Of a stretch of DNA of 64,000 nucleotides, positions 48,440 to 57,832 are shown piece by piece (positions within the stretch are counted from its first letter, which is position 1; every line of letters starts with the position of its first letter). Source of the stretch: Meinhardsimonia xiamenensis (GTDB lineage: Bacteria > Pseudomonadota > Alphaproteobacteria > Rhodobacterales > Rhodobacteraceae). The DNA lies in contig NZ_FNFV01000002.1 of NCBI RefSeq assembly GCF_900102905.1, positions 541,933 through 605,932 of the forward strand, given 5' to 3'. A model generated the notes under the pieces. That model was not told the origin of the DNA. It made no database searches and saw only the letters and a list, made by a program, of their open reading frames with translations. The translations under genes and the position numbers were made by a program.

Positions 48440-49732
48440 TCAGGCGAGCTCGCCCTCGGACGTGATGCGCCGCGCGCCGCCCAAGAAGGGTGCGAGCGCC
48501 TCGGGCAGGGTGACCGAGCCGTCGGCTTCCTGGCCGTTCTCCAGCACCGCGATCAGCGTGCGCCCCACGGCAAGGCCCGAGCCATTGAGCGTGTGCACAT
48601 ATTCGGGCTTGCCGCCGCCCGCGGGGCGGAAGCGCGCGTTCATCCGCCGCGCCTGGAAGTCGCCGCAGGTGGAGACCGAGCTGATCTCGCGGTATTTGCC
48701 CTGGCCGGGCAGCCAGACCTCGATGTCATGGGTGCGGCGGGCGGAAAAGCCCATGTCGCCGGTGCACAGGATCACCGTGCGATAGGGCAGGCCGAGCTTT
48801 TCGAGAACGACCTCCGCGCAGCGGGTCATGCGCTGGTGCTCGGCGTCGCTTTCCTCGGGGTGGGTGATCGAGACCATCTCCACCTTCTCGAACTGGTGCT
48901 GGCGCAACATGCCGCGCACGTCCTTGCCCGCCGAGCCCGCCTCGGAGCGGAAGCACTGGGTATGGGCGACATAGCGGCGCGGCAGATAGCCTTCCTCGAC
49001 GATGCAGCCGTTGACGATGTTGGTCAGCGTCACCTCGGCGGTGGGGATGAGCCACCAGCCGTCGCGCGTCTGGTAGCTGTCCTCGCCGAACTTGGGCAGC
49101 TGCCCGGTGCCGAACATCATCTCCTCGCGCACCAGAACCGGCGTCCATGTCTCGGTGAGGCCATGCTCGGCGATGTGCGTCTCCAGCATGAACTGCGCGA
49201 GCGCGCGGTGCACGCGGGCGATCGCCCCCGACATCACCACAAAGCGCGCGCCCGAGAGCTTGGCCGCGGTCTCGAAGTCGAGCCCCTGCTGCGCGGCCGG
49301 AATCTCGAAATGCTCCTTCGGCTCGAAGTCGAAGGCGCGCGGCTCGCCCCAGCGGCGGATCTCGACATTGTCGTTCTCGTCGGCCCCGTCCGGCACATCC
49401 GGCGCCGGCAGGTTCGGCAGCTCGGCGAGCATGTCGCGCAGCCGCTGGTCGAGCGCCTTGGCCTCCTCCTCGAGCTGCGCGATCTCCTCCTTGCGGGCGG
49501 CGACAAGCGCGCGCAGCCGCTCGAACTCCGCCTCATCGCCACGCGCCTTGGCGGCACCGATCTCCTTGGAGGCGGCGTTGCGCTCGGCGAGGAGCCTCTC
49601 GGCCTCCGTGATCTTCGCCCGCCGCTCCGCGTCGAGCGCCAGGATCGCCGGCGACTGCGGCGGCAGCCCGCGGCGGGCGAGCGCGGCGTCGAACTCCTCA
49701 GGGTGCTCGCGGATGAAGCGGATGTCATGCAT
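48440..49732 (-). CDS. serS: Serine-tRNA ligase
   Basis: 430-residue class II aminoacyl-tRNA synthetase. The N-terminal coiled coil (about residues 25-105) grips tRNA-Ser. Motif 2 is [20 protein letters not shown] and motif 3 is [27 protein letters not shown] and [13 protein letters not shown] are also typical. ATG 49732 gives the conserved [14 protein letters not shown] start; an AACAATATTGTT palindrome lies about 20 bases upstream. It is preceded by repeat copy D and transcribed away from it. Confidence 0.95.
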   Translation of the reverse strand: MHDIRFIREHPEEFDAALARRGLPPQSPAILALDAERRAKITEAERLLAERNAASKEIGAAKARGDEAEFERLRALVAARKEEIAQLEEEAKALDQRLRDMLAELPNLPAPDVPDGADENDNVEIRRWGEPRAFDFEPKEHFEIPAAQQGLDFETAAKLSGARFVVMSGAIARVHRALAQFMLETHIAEHGLTETWTPVLVREEMMFGTGQLPKFGEDSYQTRDGWWLIPTAEVTLTNIVNGCIVEEGYLPRRYVAHTQCFRSEAGSAGKDVRGMLRQHQFEKVEMVSITHPEESDAEHQRMTRCAEVVLEKLGLPYRTVILCTGDMGFSARRTHDIEVWLPGQGKYREISSVSTCGDFQARRMNARFRPAGGGKPEYVHTLNGSGLAVGRTLIAVLENGQEADGSVTLPEALAPFLGGARRITSEGELA

Positions 49733-49748
49733 GGGGCGCGCCTCACGA

Positions 49749-49760
49749 AACAATATTGTT
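49749..49760. promoter_or_regulatory. Perfect AT-rich palindrome upstream of serS
   Basis: AACAATATTGTT is a 12-base perfect palindrome 17 bases before the serS start codon, in otherwise GC-rich DNA. It could overlap a promoter -10 region or be an operator; no regulator is assigned. Confidence 0.35.
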
Positions 49761-49824
49761 CCGCGCGGATGTGCCAGAAGGCAGGCAAGGCGTCAACGCG
49801 CGGCAGAGGGCGCGTGCTCCCATC

Positions 49825-49882
49825 CATCACCCTGGGTCAAATACCCTTGCCGAAGGCACGGCGCGCCCCGGGGGCGCGCCGT
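49825..49882. repeat. Dispersed repeat copy D
   Basis: CATCACCCTGGGT, CAAATACCC, TTGCCGAAGGC and then a perfect 10-base stem (49858-49867 and 49873-49882). It lies downstream of the erpA-like stop and upstream of serS on the same strand. Confidence 0.85.
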
Positions 49883-49909
49883 CACCCCACCCGAGCCCGC
49901 CTGTCCGCG

Positions 49910-50242
49910 TCAGATCGAGAACGACGTCCCGCAGCCGCAGCTTGCGGTGGCGTTGGGATTGTCGATGACGAAACGCGCGCCGATGAGCTCGTCGGCAAAG
50001 TCGATGGTGGCGTCGGCCAGAAACGGCAGCGACACCGGGTCAACCACCACCCGCTCGCCGCCCGCCCCTTCGAGCACGAGGTCATCCTCTGCCGGCTCGT
50101 CGAGCTCGATGAGATACTGAAACCCCGAGCAGCCACCGCCTTCGACTGCCACGCGCAGGGCCTTTCCCTGGGCCGCGGCACCGATCTCGGCCAGCCGTGC
50201 GAAGGCGCGCTCGGTCACCTTGGGAGGCAGGGTCAGCTCCAT
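49910..50242 (-). CDS. erpA: Iron-sulfur cluster insertion protein (ErpA/IscA family)
   Basis: 110-residue A-type carrier that passes iron-sulfur clusters to target enzymes. The three conserved cysteines are in VEGGGCSGFQYLIELDE and ASCGCGTSFSI (C-x(n)-CGC). Length and the GRFVIDNPNATASCGCG-like end fit ErpA/IscA. It is divergent from dgt, an arrangement common in alphaproteobacteria. No isc or suf genes are near. Confidence 0.9.
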   Translation of the reverse strand: MELTLPPKVTERAFARLAEIGAAAQGKALRVAVEGGGCSGFQYLIELDEPAEDDLVLEGAGGERVVVDPVSLPFLADATIDFADELIGARFVIDNPNATASCGCGTSFSI

Positions 50243-50344
50243 CTCTCACTCCGGCATTGCAAGCTAGCCATTTCGCATTGGCGCGGGCCGGAATATATGA
50301 AGCCCCGAACACGGCGACAAGGCAGTGACAGGAGGCGGCGGCCG

Positions 50345-51523
50345 ATGCGAGCACCCTATGCCTGCGACCCGGCCAGAAGCCGCGGGCGGCTTCACCCCGA
50401 GCCCGAGAGCAGCTTCCGCACCGCCTTCCAGCGCGACCGCGACCGGATCATCCATTCCTCCGCCTTCCGCCGGCTCAAGCACAAGACCCAGGTCTTCATC
50501 GAGCATGAGGGCGACTATTACCGCACCCGCCTGACGCACACGCTTGAGGTGGCGCAGGTGGCGCGCACCATCGCCCGGGTGCTCGAGCTCGACCAGGATC
50601 TGACCGAGGCGGTGGCGCTCGCCCATGACCTTGGTCACCCGCCTTTCGGCCACACCGGCGAGGAGGCGCTGCAGCGGCTCATGGCGCCCTATGGCGGTTT
50701 TGATCACAACGCCCAGGCGATCCGCATCGTCACCCATCTCGAGCGCCACTATGCCGCCTTCGACGGGCTCAACCTGACCTGGGAGACACTCGAGGGCATC
50801 GCCAAGCACAACGGCCCCGTCACCGGCGAGATCCCCTGGGCGCTGGCCGAATACAACGCCGTCCACGATCTCGAGCTTCACACCCATGCGAGCGCCGAGG
50901 CGCAGGTGGCGGCGATCTCCGATGACATCGCCTACAACAGCCACGACCTGCACGACGGGCTGAGAGCCGAGCTCTTCTCCACCGACGAACTCGCCGAGCT
51001 TCCCATCCTGTGCGACTGTTTCGCCGAGGTTGACCGGCTCTGGCCCGGCCTCAACTACTACCGGCGCCGCCATGAGGCGCTGCGGCGCTTCTTCGGCATC
51101 CTCGTCGAGGATGTGATCGGCGAGGCGCGGCGCGCGCTTGCCGAGCTTGCCCCGGTGAGCGTTGAGGACATCCGCCATGCCGGCCGGCCCATCGTGGGGT
51201 TCTCCCCCGCTCTTGCTGCCGACATTTCCGTGATCCGTGAGTTTCTGTTCCACCGGATGTACCGCGCGCCCGGGGTGGTGGAGATGCGCGCGCATGTGAC
51301 GCGCGTGGTGGAGGAGCTCTTTGCGCTCTATCTCGCCCATCCCGAGCATCTGCCGAAGCAATGGCGCAAGGATGTGGCCGCCGCGGGGGGAGACGAGCTG
51401 CGGCTTGCGCGCATCGTCTGCGACTACATCGCCGGCATGACCGACCGTTTCGCTCTTCAGGAACACGCCCGGCTCGTGTCGGGCGGCGTGTCGCCTCCGG
51501 CGGGGGTATTTTCGCCAAGGTGA
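50345..51523 (+). CDS. dgt: Deoxyguanosinetriphosphate triphosphohydrolase-like protein
   Basis: 392-residue HD-domain dNTPase converting dNTPs to deoxynucleosides and triphosphate. The HD metal residues are in YRTRLTHTLEVAQVAR and LAHDLGHPPFGHTGEEAL, with the later Asp in ISDDIAYNSHDLHDG. ATG 50345 gives a family-like start (YACDPARSRGRLHPEPES); a much longer open frame upstream is an artefact of the opposite serS region. The final codons (GGVSPPAGVFSPR) and the stop lie inside repeat copy E, so the native C-terminus seems to have been replaced or extended by the repeat. Confidence 0.9.
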   Translation: MRAPYACDPARSRGRLHPEPESSFRTAFQRDRDRIIHSSAFRRLKHKTQVFIEHEGDYYRTRLTHTLEVAQVARTIARVLELDQDLTEAVALAHDLGHPPFGHTGEEALQRLMAPYGGFDHNAQAIRIVTHLERHYAAFDGLNLTWETLEGIAKHNGPVTGEIPWALAEYNAVHDLELHTHASAEAQVAAISDDIAYNSHDLHDGLRAELFSTDELAELPILCDCFAEVDRLWPGLNYYRRRHEALRRFFGILVEDVIGEARRALAELAPVSVEDIRHAGRPIVGFSPALAADISVIREFLFHRMYRAPGVVEMRAHVTRVVEELFALYLAHPEHLPKQWRKDVAAAGGDELRLARIVCDYIAGMTDRFALQEHARLVSGGVSPPAGVFSPR

Positions 51524-51524
51524 T
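51482..51524. repeat. Dispersed repeat copy E, within the dgt 3' end
   Basis: Inverted orientation: GCCTCCGGCGGGGGTATTTT, then CGCCAAGGTGAT. The dgt reading frame passes through it and stops at TGA 51521-51523. The hairpin part is weak (GGCG/CGCC). It separates dgt from argS. Confidence 0.75.
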
Positions 51525-51604
51525 TTGCATCTTGCCGCGACCCCGCCGCCGTTGACCGTCGCGCGCGAAGTGATATGACGCGGCTCCCACCCGGAGGCAC
51601 TGGC

Positions 51605-53329
51605 ATGAACCTGTTTTCCGACATTCACGCGCTTGTTCTCGACCGGCTCGAGCGGCTGGTTGCGGAGGGCGAACTGCCCGCGGGGCTCGACTTTTCGAAT
51701 GTTGCCGTGGAGCCGCCCCGTGACCCGGCCCATGGCGACATGGCCACCAACGCGGCGATGGTGCTGGCCAAGCCCGCCGGGCGCAAGCCGCGCGAGATTG
51801 CCGCCGCGCTTGCCGAGCGCCTTGGCGATGATCCCCGCATCGCCTCGGCCGAGGTGGCGGGGCCGGGCTTTCTGAACCTGCGGCTTGCCCCCTCGGTCTG
51901 GGCCGAGGTGGTTGCGGCGGCGATTGCGCGGGGCAATGACTTTGGCCGCTCCGAGATGGGCCGGGGCGTGCGCGTGAACGTCGAGTATGTCTCCGCCAAC
52001 CCGACCGGGCCCTTGCATGTGGGGCACACGCGCGGGGCGGTGTTCGGCGATGCGCTGGCGAGCCTTCTGGACTTCTCCGGCCATGAGGTGACACGGGAGT
52101 ATTACATCAACGACGGCGGCGCGCAGGTCGATGTTCTGGCGCGCTCGGCCTATGAGCGCTACCGCGAGGCTTGCGGGCTCGAGCCCGAGATCGCCGAGGG
52201 GCTCTATCCCGGCGACTATCTGGTGCCGGTGGGGCAGGCGCTGAAGGAAAAGTACGGCGAGAGCCTTCTCGACCGGCCCGAGTCCGAGTGGCTCGAGGAG
52301 GTGCGCGCGTTCGCCACCGAGCGGATGATGGAGATGATCCGCGCCGATCTCGCCGCCCTCGGGGTGCGGATGGATGTCTATTTTTCCGAGCGCTCGCTTT
52401 ACGGCTCGGGCAGGATCGAGGCGGCGATCGCGCGTCTCGAGGAGAAGGGGCTGATTTACCGAGGCGTGCTGGAGCCGCCCAAGGGCAAGATGCCCGAGGA
52501 CTGGGAGCCGCGCGAGCAGCTTCTGTTCCGCTCCACCGCCTTTGGCGACGATGTTGACCGGCCGATCCAGAAGTCCGACGGCAGCTGGACCTATTTCGCC
52601 CCCGACATCGCCTATCACCTCGACAAGATCGAGCGCGGCTTCGACGCGCTGATCGATGTCTGGGGCGCCGATCACGGCGGTTATGTCAAGCGCATGAAGG
52701 CGGCGGTGGCGGCGCTTTCCGACGGCAAGGTGCCGCTTGACATCAAGCTCATCCAGCTCGTGCGGCTGTTCAAGGGCGGCGCGCCCTACAAGATGTCGAA
52801 GCGCGCGGGCAATTTCGTCACCCTGCGCGATGTGGTCGATCAGGTGGGTCCCGATGTCACCCGCTTCGTGATGCTCACGCGCAAGAACGACGCGCCGCTC
52901 GATTTCGACTTCGACAAGGTGCTGGAGCAGTCGCGCGACAACCCGGTGTTCTATGTGCAATATGCTCATGCCCGGGTGCGCTCGGTGATGCGCAAGGCCG
53001 AGGCGCTGGGGATCGACGTGAACGGCGCGCCGGCGCTCGAGGACGAGGCCGAGTTTGCCGTGGCGCGCAAGATCGCCGAATGGCCGCGGCTCGTGGAGAT
53101 CGCCGCGCGCGGGCATGAGCCGCACCGGATCGCCTTCTATCTCTACGATCTGGCCTCGGCCTTCCATGCGCTGTGGAACCGCGGCAATGACCGGCCGGAG
53201 CTGCGCTTTGTGCAGGAAGATGACGCGGCGGCCTCGGCGGCGAAGATTCCGCTCGCCCGCGCCGTTGGCGTTGTTATTTCCACCGGTCTTGGTATTCTTG
53301 GCGTGACGCCCGTGGAAGAGATGCGCTGA
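51605..53329 (+). CDS. argS: Arginine-tRNA ligase
   Basis: 574-residue class I synthetase. The HIGH-type motif is in [19 protein letters not shown] and KMSK in [15 protein letters not shown]. The N-terminal Add1 domain and C-terminal DALR domain ([18 protein letters not shown]) are present, and [17 protein letters not shown] is typical. ATG 51605 starts [18 protein letters not shown]; ten upstream in-frame codons look non-coding. It begins the argS-SPOR-nagZ-scpA-scpB series. Confidence 0.95.
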   Translation: MNLFSDIHALVLDRLERLVAEGELPAGLDFSNVAVEPPRDPAHGDMATNAAMVLAKPAGRKPREIAAALAERLGDDPRIASAEVAGPGFLNLRLAPSVWAEVVAAAIARGNDFGRSEMGRGVRVNVEYVSANPTGPLHVGHTRGAVFGDALASLLDFSGHEVTREYYINDGGAQVDVLARSAYERYREACGLEPEIAEGLYPGDYLVPVGQALKEKYGESLLDRPESEWLEEVRAFATERMMEMIRADLAALGVRMDVYFSERSLYGSGRIEAAIARLEEKGLIYRGVLEPPKGKMPEDWEPREQLLFRSTAFGDDVDRPIQKSDGSWTYFAPDIAYHLDKIERGFDALIDVWGADHGGYVKRMKAAVAALSDGKVPLDIKLIQLVRLFKGGAPYKMSKRAGNFVTLRDVVDQVGPDVTRFVMLTRKNDAPLDFDFDKVLEQSRDNPVFYVQYAHARVRSVMRKAEALGIDVNGAPALEDEAEFAVARKIAEWPRLVEIAARGHEPHRIAFYLYDLASAFHALWNRGNDRPELRFVQEDDAAASAAKIPLARAVGVVISTGLGILGVTPVEEMR

Positions 53330-53421
53330 CCAAGGCGCCGGCATGCGGGCGGTGAGGCAGACCAGGCCGCCCGTGGCGCACCGCAGCGACCGGCGCGCGA
53401 GGGGGCGGCGGCGAGGCGGAG

Positions 53422-53919
53422 ATGGCAGCGAGCAGTGCGAAGCCGGCGGCAGTCCGGCGGCAGACGGAAGAACATCGGCAGTCAGCGCAGCCCTCGTTGC
53501 GCGCCCGCGTGCGGGCGGGCGTTGAGGCAATCGTGGCCGTCGGTCTCCTCATTGCCTTCGTTAGCGTACCGGTCCGCTTCGTGGCCGAGACCCTCACGCG
53601 GGACATCTCGCGTGTCCCGGTGGTGATCGCGCTGGTCGGAGCCGGAGCGGCTCCCGTCAAGAAGGAGACCGCTCCTGTGGCGCGCAGCGCGCCCGAGCGC
53701 GCTCCGGTGACGCAGGCCTTGCCGGCGGCGGTGGGCACGGCGGCAGGCGCGTCACCGCTGCCGGGGGCGCGCGAGGCCGGCCCGCGTCTTGCCGAGCCCC
53801 CGGCGCGTGAGCGCGGAGCGGTAAGCCGCTCGCCGCGGCCGGCTCCGCGCCCGCTGAGCGCGCTCGGCGAAGACTGGACAGGGTTGCGCCTGTTGCTGGC
53901 AGGGGAGCGCGCGGCCTGA
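53422..53919 (+). CDS. Small membrane-anchored protein, possible duplicate of the SPOR protein anchor
   Basis: 165-residue protein with one membrane helix (about residues 36-55), followed by TRDISRVPVVIAL and a Pro/Ala-rich periplasmic tail. There is no SPOR domain. The RD[IV]SxVPV[VI] stretch after the helix matches RDVSGVPVI in the next gene, suggesting partial tandem duplication. The stop codon overlaps the next start as TGATG, which supports it being real. Spacing from argS is 92 bases. Composition is skewed and function is unknown. Confidence 0.6.
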   Translation: MAASSAKPAAVRRQTEEHRQSAQPSLRARVRAGVEAIVAVGLLIAFVSVPVRFVAETLTRDISRVPVVIALVGAGAAPVKKETAPVARSAPERAPVTQALPAAVGTAAGASPLPGAREAGPRLAEPPARERGAVSRSPRPAPRPLSALGEDWTGLRLLLAGERAA

Positions 53920-54962
53920 TGGATGCGGGCGCTCCGAGGCGGCAGGCGGGGAGAAGTTCGGGGGGTGGCGTGCTCACCTGGCTCGGTGGGCTCGTCTCGT
54001 TGAGCCTTCTCTTCGGCATGGCCGGCTGGGGGTATCAGATCGTCATGCGGGATGTGTCAGGCGTGCCGGTGATCCGCGCGCCTGAAGGGCCCATGCGGAT
54101 CAGTCCCGCGGATCCGGGCGGGCGCCGGGCCGATTTTCTGGGCCTCGCCGTGAACGCGGTGGCCGCAGAGGGCACGGTGGCGCGCCCGGCCGACCGCCTG
54201 GTGCTGGCACCGCCGCCGATCACCCTCGCAGCGGAGGATCTGCCGGGGGCGCAGCTGCGCCGGGTGATCGCCCTGCGCGAGCGTGCCCGCGACATGCCGG
54301 AAAGCTCGACCATGTTCGCGTTGCCGCCGGGGAAGGGCGTGGAGAGTGCTGAGGTCGCCTCGCCTGTGGAGCCATTCGATGGATCGGCTGATAGGGGGCT
54401 GCCTCCGGCGCGCGGAGAGGAGATGCAGGTGGAGACATCCGCGCCCGGTTCCGCCGATGAGGCCGGAGACGGGCAGGCCGGGCCGGGAGAGGCGCGCGTG
54501 GCGGCGCTTGTGTCGGCCGATGGAGAGGCGCGTTCGCAATTCGAGGGGGCGGATCCGGGCGAGGTTGCGGCAACGGGTCGGGGGCTGCGCCGGTCGCTCC
54601 GTCCGCTGCCCCGACCGGAGCCCGAGCTTGCGGCCGACGCGCTTGCCGAGGCCATCGCCCGGCAGCTGGCGGGTGTCGATGACATCGAGGTTCCGCTCGC
54701 CGATCTGGCGCCGGGCACCGCGCTCGTGCAGCTTGGCGCCTTTGCCAGTGCCGAGACGGCGCGGCAGGAATGGCGGGCGCTGGCCGCGCGCTTTGCCGAC
54801 TTCTTTGCCGTGAAGCGGCGCGTGGTGCAGGAGGCGGAATCGGGTGGAAAGCGGTTCTGGCGTCTGCGCGCGGAGGGGTTCGAGGATCTCTCCGACGCGC
54901 GTCGGTTCTGTGCGGTGCTGGTGGCTCAGGGAGCAAACTGCATCCCGGTGGTTCTGCGCTGA
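53919..54962 (+). CDS. SPOR domain-containing membrane protein
   Basis: 347-residue bitopic protein. A single helix (about residues 20-42) is followed by RDVSGVPVIRAPEGPMRISP, a long disordered periplasmic linker, and a C-terminal SPOR domain (about 265-345: GTALVQLGAFASAETARQEW, AGFEDLSDARRFCAVL-like region and GANCIPVV). SPOR domains bind denuded peptidoglycan glycan at the division site. It is next to nagZ and scpAB, a conserved order in Rhodobacterales. The domain call is by pattern; it is probably a divisome or cell-wall protein. Confidence 0.82.
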   Translation: MDAGAPRRQAGRSSGGGVLTWLGGLVSLSLLFGMAGWGYQIVMRDVSGVPVIRAPEGPMRISPADPGGRRADFLGLAVNAVAAEGTVARPADRLVLAPPPITLAAEDLPGAQLRRVIALRERARDMPESSTMFALPPGKGVESAEVASPVEPFDGSADRGLPPARGEEMQVETSAPGSADEAGDGQAGPGEARVAALVSADGEARSQFEGADPGEVAATGRGLRRSLRPLPRPEPELAADALAEAIARQLAGVDDIEVPLADLAPGTALVQLGAFASAETARQEWRALAARFADFFAVKRRVVQEAESGGKRFWRLRAEGFEDLSDARRFCAVLVAQGANCIPVVLR

Positions 54963-54963
54963 G

Positions 54964-55971
54964 ATGGCGGGGCCGGGCGCCTTCATCTGCGGTTGCGCGG
55001 GCCCGCGCCTGACAGCCTCCGAGCGCGCCTTCTTCGCCGAGAGCCAGCCGTGGGGCTTCATCCTGTTCTCCCGCAATCTCGAGACGCCCGATCAGATCCG
55101 CGCGCTGACGGCGGAGCTGCGCGCAGCGGTGGGGCGCGAGGCGCCGGTTCTGATCGATCAGGAAGGCGGTCGGGTGGCGCGGCTCGGCGCGCCGCACTGG
55201 CGGGAGTGGCCGCCTGCGCTCGATCACGCCGCCCGGCTCGGGCCCGATCGTGCGGCGCGGGGGCTGGGGCTCAGGGCGCTTCTCATCGCCGCGGAGATCA
55301 GGGCCTGCGGCATCGACGTCAATTGCGTGCCCCTGGCAGATGTTGCGCTGTCCGACACGCACCCCGTGTTGCGCAACCGCTGCTATGGCGAGACGGCGGA
55401 GGCGGTGGCCGAACGTGCCCGCGCCGTCGCCGAGGGGACCTTGGCCGGCGGGGCGCTTCCGGTGGTCAAGCATGTCCCCGGCCATGGCAGGGCGCGGGTG
55501 GACAGCCACCTCGAGCCGCCGGTGGTCACGGCGCCGCTGGCCGAGCTGCGGGCGAGCGACTTCCTGCCTTTTGCCCGTCTTGCCGCGCTGCCCTTGGGCA
55601 TGACCGCCCATGTCGTCTACACTGCGCTCGACGCGGCGCGTCCGGCCACGCTGTCGGAACGGGTAATCGGTGCGATCCGCGGGGAGATCGGGTTTCGCGG
55701 GCTGCTGATGAGCGATGACATCTCGATGCAGGCGCTGACGGGCGGGGTGGGCGCGCGTGCGGCCGCCGCGCGGGCGGCAGGCTGCGATCTGGTTCTGCAC
55801 TGCAACGGCGAGATGGCCGAGATGGAAGCGGTCGCCGCCGCGGCCGGCGCGCTCGAAGGCGCGGCGCTCGATCGTGCCGATGCGGCGCTTGCCGCGCGCC
55901 CCTCGCCGCTGCCGCCGGAGGCGGTGGCCGAAGCGCGGGCGGCGCTGGCCGCGCTGGAGGAGGAGCGATGA
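54964..55971 (+). CDS. nagZ: Beta-N-acetylhexosaminidase NagZ
   Basis: 335-residue GH3 enzyme that removes N-acetylglucosamine from anhydromuropeptides in peptidoglycan recycling. The family motif is PVVKHVPGHGRARVDSHLE (His in the mobile catalytic loop), and the nucleophile Asp is in GLLMSDDISMQALTG. Cytoplasmic, no signal peptide. ATG 54964 begins one base after the SPOR stop. It overlaps scpA by ATGA. Confidence 0.92.
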   Translation: MAGPGAFICGCAGPRLTASERAFFAESQPWGFILFSRNLETPDQIRALTAELRAAVGREAPVLIDQEGGRVARLGAPHWREWPPALDHAARLGPDRAARGLGLRALLIAAEIRACGIDVNCVPLADVALSDTHPVLRNRCYGETAEAVAERARAVAEGTLAGGALPVVKHVPGHGRARVDSHLEPPVVTAPLAELRASDFLPFARLAALPLGMTAHVVYTALDAARPATLSERVIGAIRGEIGFRGLLMSDDISMQALTGGVGARAAAARAAGCDLVLHCNGEMAEMEAVAAAAGALEGAALDRADAALAARPSPLPPEAVAEARAALAALEEER

Positions 55972-56765
55972 GCGACGAGCCGGTCACGATGCCGGAAGGG
56001 GAGGATGCGGTTGCCGCCCGCCGTGCGGCCGAGGCCCTCATCGTCGATGTGGACGGCTATGAGGGCCCGCTTGACGTGCTGCTCACGCTTTCGCGCACCC
56101 AGAAGGTGGACCTGCGCCGCATCTCGGTGCTGCAGCTCGCCGAGCAGTATCTTGCCTTCGTGGAGCGGGCGCGAGCGCTCAGGATCGAGCTTGCCGCCGA
56201 CTACCTCGTCATGGCGGCGTGGCTGGCATTCCTGAAGTCGCGGCTGCTCTTGCCCCCGGACCCGACCGAGGAGGGGCCGACGGGGGAGGAGCTGGCGGCG
56301 CATCTGGCCTTTCAGCTCGAGCGGTTGCAGGCGATGCGCGATGCGGCGGCGCGGCTGATGGGGCGGGACAGGCTCGGGCGCGACTTCTTCGCCCGCGGCG
56401 TGCCCGAAGAGGTGACGATGAAGCGCCGCGTGCGCTACACCGCCACGCTTCTGGATCTGATGCAGGCCTATGCCCGCGTGCGCACCAGGGACGAGTTTCG
56501 TCCCTATGCGATGGAGCGGGAGGATGTCCTGACCATGCAGGAGGCGCTCGAGGCACTGCGCCCGCTGATCGGCTATGCCGGCGACTGGCGGCGGCTCTCG
56601 AGCTTCCTGCCGCCCGAATGGCGCGGTGATCCGGTACGCCGGCGTTCGGCCACGGCGGCAACCTTCGCCGCAGCGCTCGAGCTTGCGCGTCAGGGCGCGG
56701 TGGAGCTGCGACAGGAGGAGACCTTCGCGCCGATCGAGATCCGCCGCAGGGGCGAGAGGCAATGA
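55968..56765 (+). CDS. scpA: Segregation and condensation protein A
   Basis: 265-residue kleisin that links the two SMC heads in the SMC-ScpAB condensin. YEGPLDVLLTLSRTQKVDLR is the conserved N-terminal helix and LAADYLVMAAWLAFLKSRLLLP follows. A C-terminal winged-helix region ends FAPIEIRRRGERQ. Coupled by ATGA to nagZ and to scpB. smc itself is not in the window. Confidence 0.92.
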   Translation: MSDEPVTMPEGEDAVAARRAAEALIVDVDGYEGPLDVLLTLSRTQKVDLRRISVLQLAEQYLAFVERARALRIELAADYLVMAAWLAFLKSRLLLPPDPTEEGPTGEELAAHLAFQLERLQAMRDAAARLMGRDRLGRDFFARGVPEEVTMKRRVRYTATLLDLMQAYARVRTRDEFRPYAMEREDVLTMQEALEALRPLIGYAGDWRRLSSFLPPEWRGDPVRRRSATAATFAAALELARQGAVELRQEETFAPIEIRRRGERQ

Positions 56766-57430
56766 GCGAGGAGAGGAACGACCGCGAGAAGGGGCGGGCG
56801 GGCGCCGGCGAACCGGGGCTTTTTCAGGCGCCGCCCATGGCCGAGCAGGAGCGCATGGTGGAGGCGATGCTCTTCGCCTCGGCCGAGCCGCTGTCGGTGG
56901 CCGAGCTCGAGGCGCGCATGCCGATGGGCTCGGACGCGGCCGAGGCCTTGCAGCATCTGCGCCGGCGCTACGAGGGGCGCGGGGTGCGGCTGGTGCGTGT
57001 CGGCGAGCGCTGGGCCTTTCGCACCGCGCCCGATCTGGGGTTTCTGATGAGCCACGAGGTGGTGGAGACGCGCAAGCTTTCGCGCGCCGCCATCGAGACG
57101 CTGGCGATCATCGCCTATCACCAGCCGGTCACCCGCGCCGAGATCGAGGAGATCCGCGGCGTCTCGGTGAGCCGGGGCACGATCGACCAGCTTCTCGAGC
57201 TTGAATGGATCCGGCTGGGCCGGCGGCGGATGACACCCGGCCGGCCGGTGACCTTCGTGGTCACCGAGGCGTTTCTTGACCATTTCGGTCTGGAGAGCAC
57301 GCGGGATCTGCCCGGCCTGAAGGAGCTGCGCGCCGCAGGGCTGCTCGACAGCCGCCCCCTGCCCGGCGGTCAGGCGGAGGAGGAAGAGGATGGCGCGGCA
57401 CCGGGGCAGGGCGAGATGTTCGACGACTGA
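56762..57430 (+). CDS. scpB: Segregation and condensation protein B
   Basis: 222-residue protein with two winged-helix domains that dimerises and binds ScpA. MVEAMLFASAEPLSVAELEA starts the first domain, and LSRAAIETLAIIAYHQPVTR and VSRGTIDQLLELEWIR lie in the second. The acidic tail (EEEEDGAAPGQGEMFDD) is dispensable-looking. Overlaps scpA by ATGA. Confidence 0.92.
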   Translation: MSEERNDREKGRAGAGEPGLFQAPPMAEQERMVEAMLFASAEPLSVAELEARMPMGSDAAEALQHLRRRYEGRGVRLVRVGERWAFRTAPDLGFLMSHEVVETRKLSRAAIETLAIIAYHQPVTRAEIEEIRGVSVSRGTIDQLLELEWIRLGRRRMTPGRPVTFVVTEAFLDHFGLESTRDLPGLKELRAAGLLDSRPLPGGQAEEEEDGAAPGQGEMFDD

Positions 57431-57486
57431 CGCAAATCTGCCATATTCCCCGCAGAAGCTGTGAGGCCACATCCGGAGGGCGCGCA

Positions 57487-57711
57487 ATGAATCTCAATTC
57501 CATCGTCAACATGGTGGTCCGGTCGCTGCTGCGGCGCCTTGTTTCAAGAGGTGTGGCGGCAGGCGTCGATATTGCCGCGCGCCGCAGCCGCGCAAAGGGC
57601 GCTGCGCGTTCGTCAGGCGCGGGCGAGGCCGAGCAGGCGAAAGCCGGGCGTGAGACAGCGCGCCGGGCGAGGCAGGCGATGCGGCTTGTCCGCCGGATCG
57701 GCCGTTTCTGA
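57487..57711 (+). CDS. Small basic hypothetical protein
   Basis: 74-residue, highly basic protein with an amphipathic N-terminal region (MNLNSIVNMVVRSLLRRLVS) and a basic, Ala/Arg-rich tail (RRARQAMRLVRRIGRF). GGAGGG lies 8 bases upstream of the ATG. Similar small proteins seem common in Rhodobacterales; function unknown. It might associate with the membrane surface or bind nucleic acid. It is 56 bases after scpB. Confidence 0.65.
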   Translation: MNLNSIVNMVVRSLLRRLVSRGVAAGVDIAARRSRAKGAARSSGAGEAEQAKAGRETARRARQAMRLVRRIGRF

Positions 57712-57724
57712 GCCCGGGACCGGG

Positions 57725-57774
57725 CCGCGCTTGCGCGCGGTGCCTCCGGCGGGGGTATTTGCACCAGGATGATG
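57725..57774. repeat. Dispersed repeat copy F
   Basis: Inverted orientation. Stem CCGCGC/GCGCGG (57725-57740) with a GCAA loop on the minus strand, then GCCTCCGGCGGGGGTATTTG and CACCAGGATGATG. It lies between tandem genes, after the small basic protein. Confidence 0.88.
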
Positions 57775-57832
57775 GAGACGGAAAGGGCACAGGACCGTCC
57801 GCCGCACGCGGTGACGGAGCATGGGGGCAGCA

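Noticed and set aside
48293..50344. Long in-frame extension upstream of dgt
   Set aside because: It overlaps serS and erpA on the other strand and has no conserved content; dgt begins at 50345.
50264..53530. Open frame of 1088 codons on the minus strand opposite dgt and argS
   Set aside because: No recognisable motif; both genes on the plus strand are certain.
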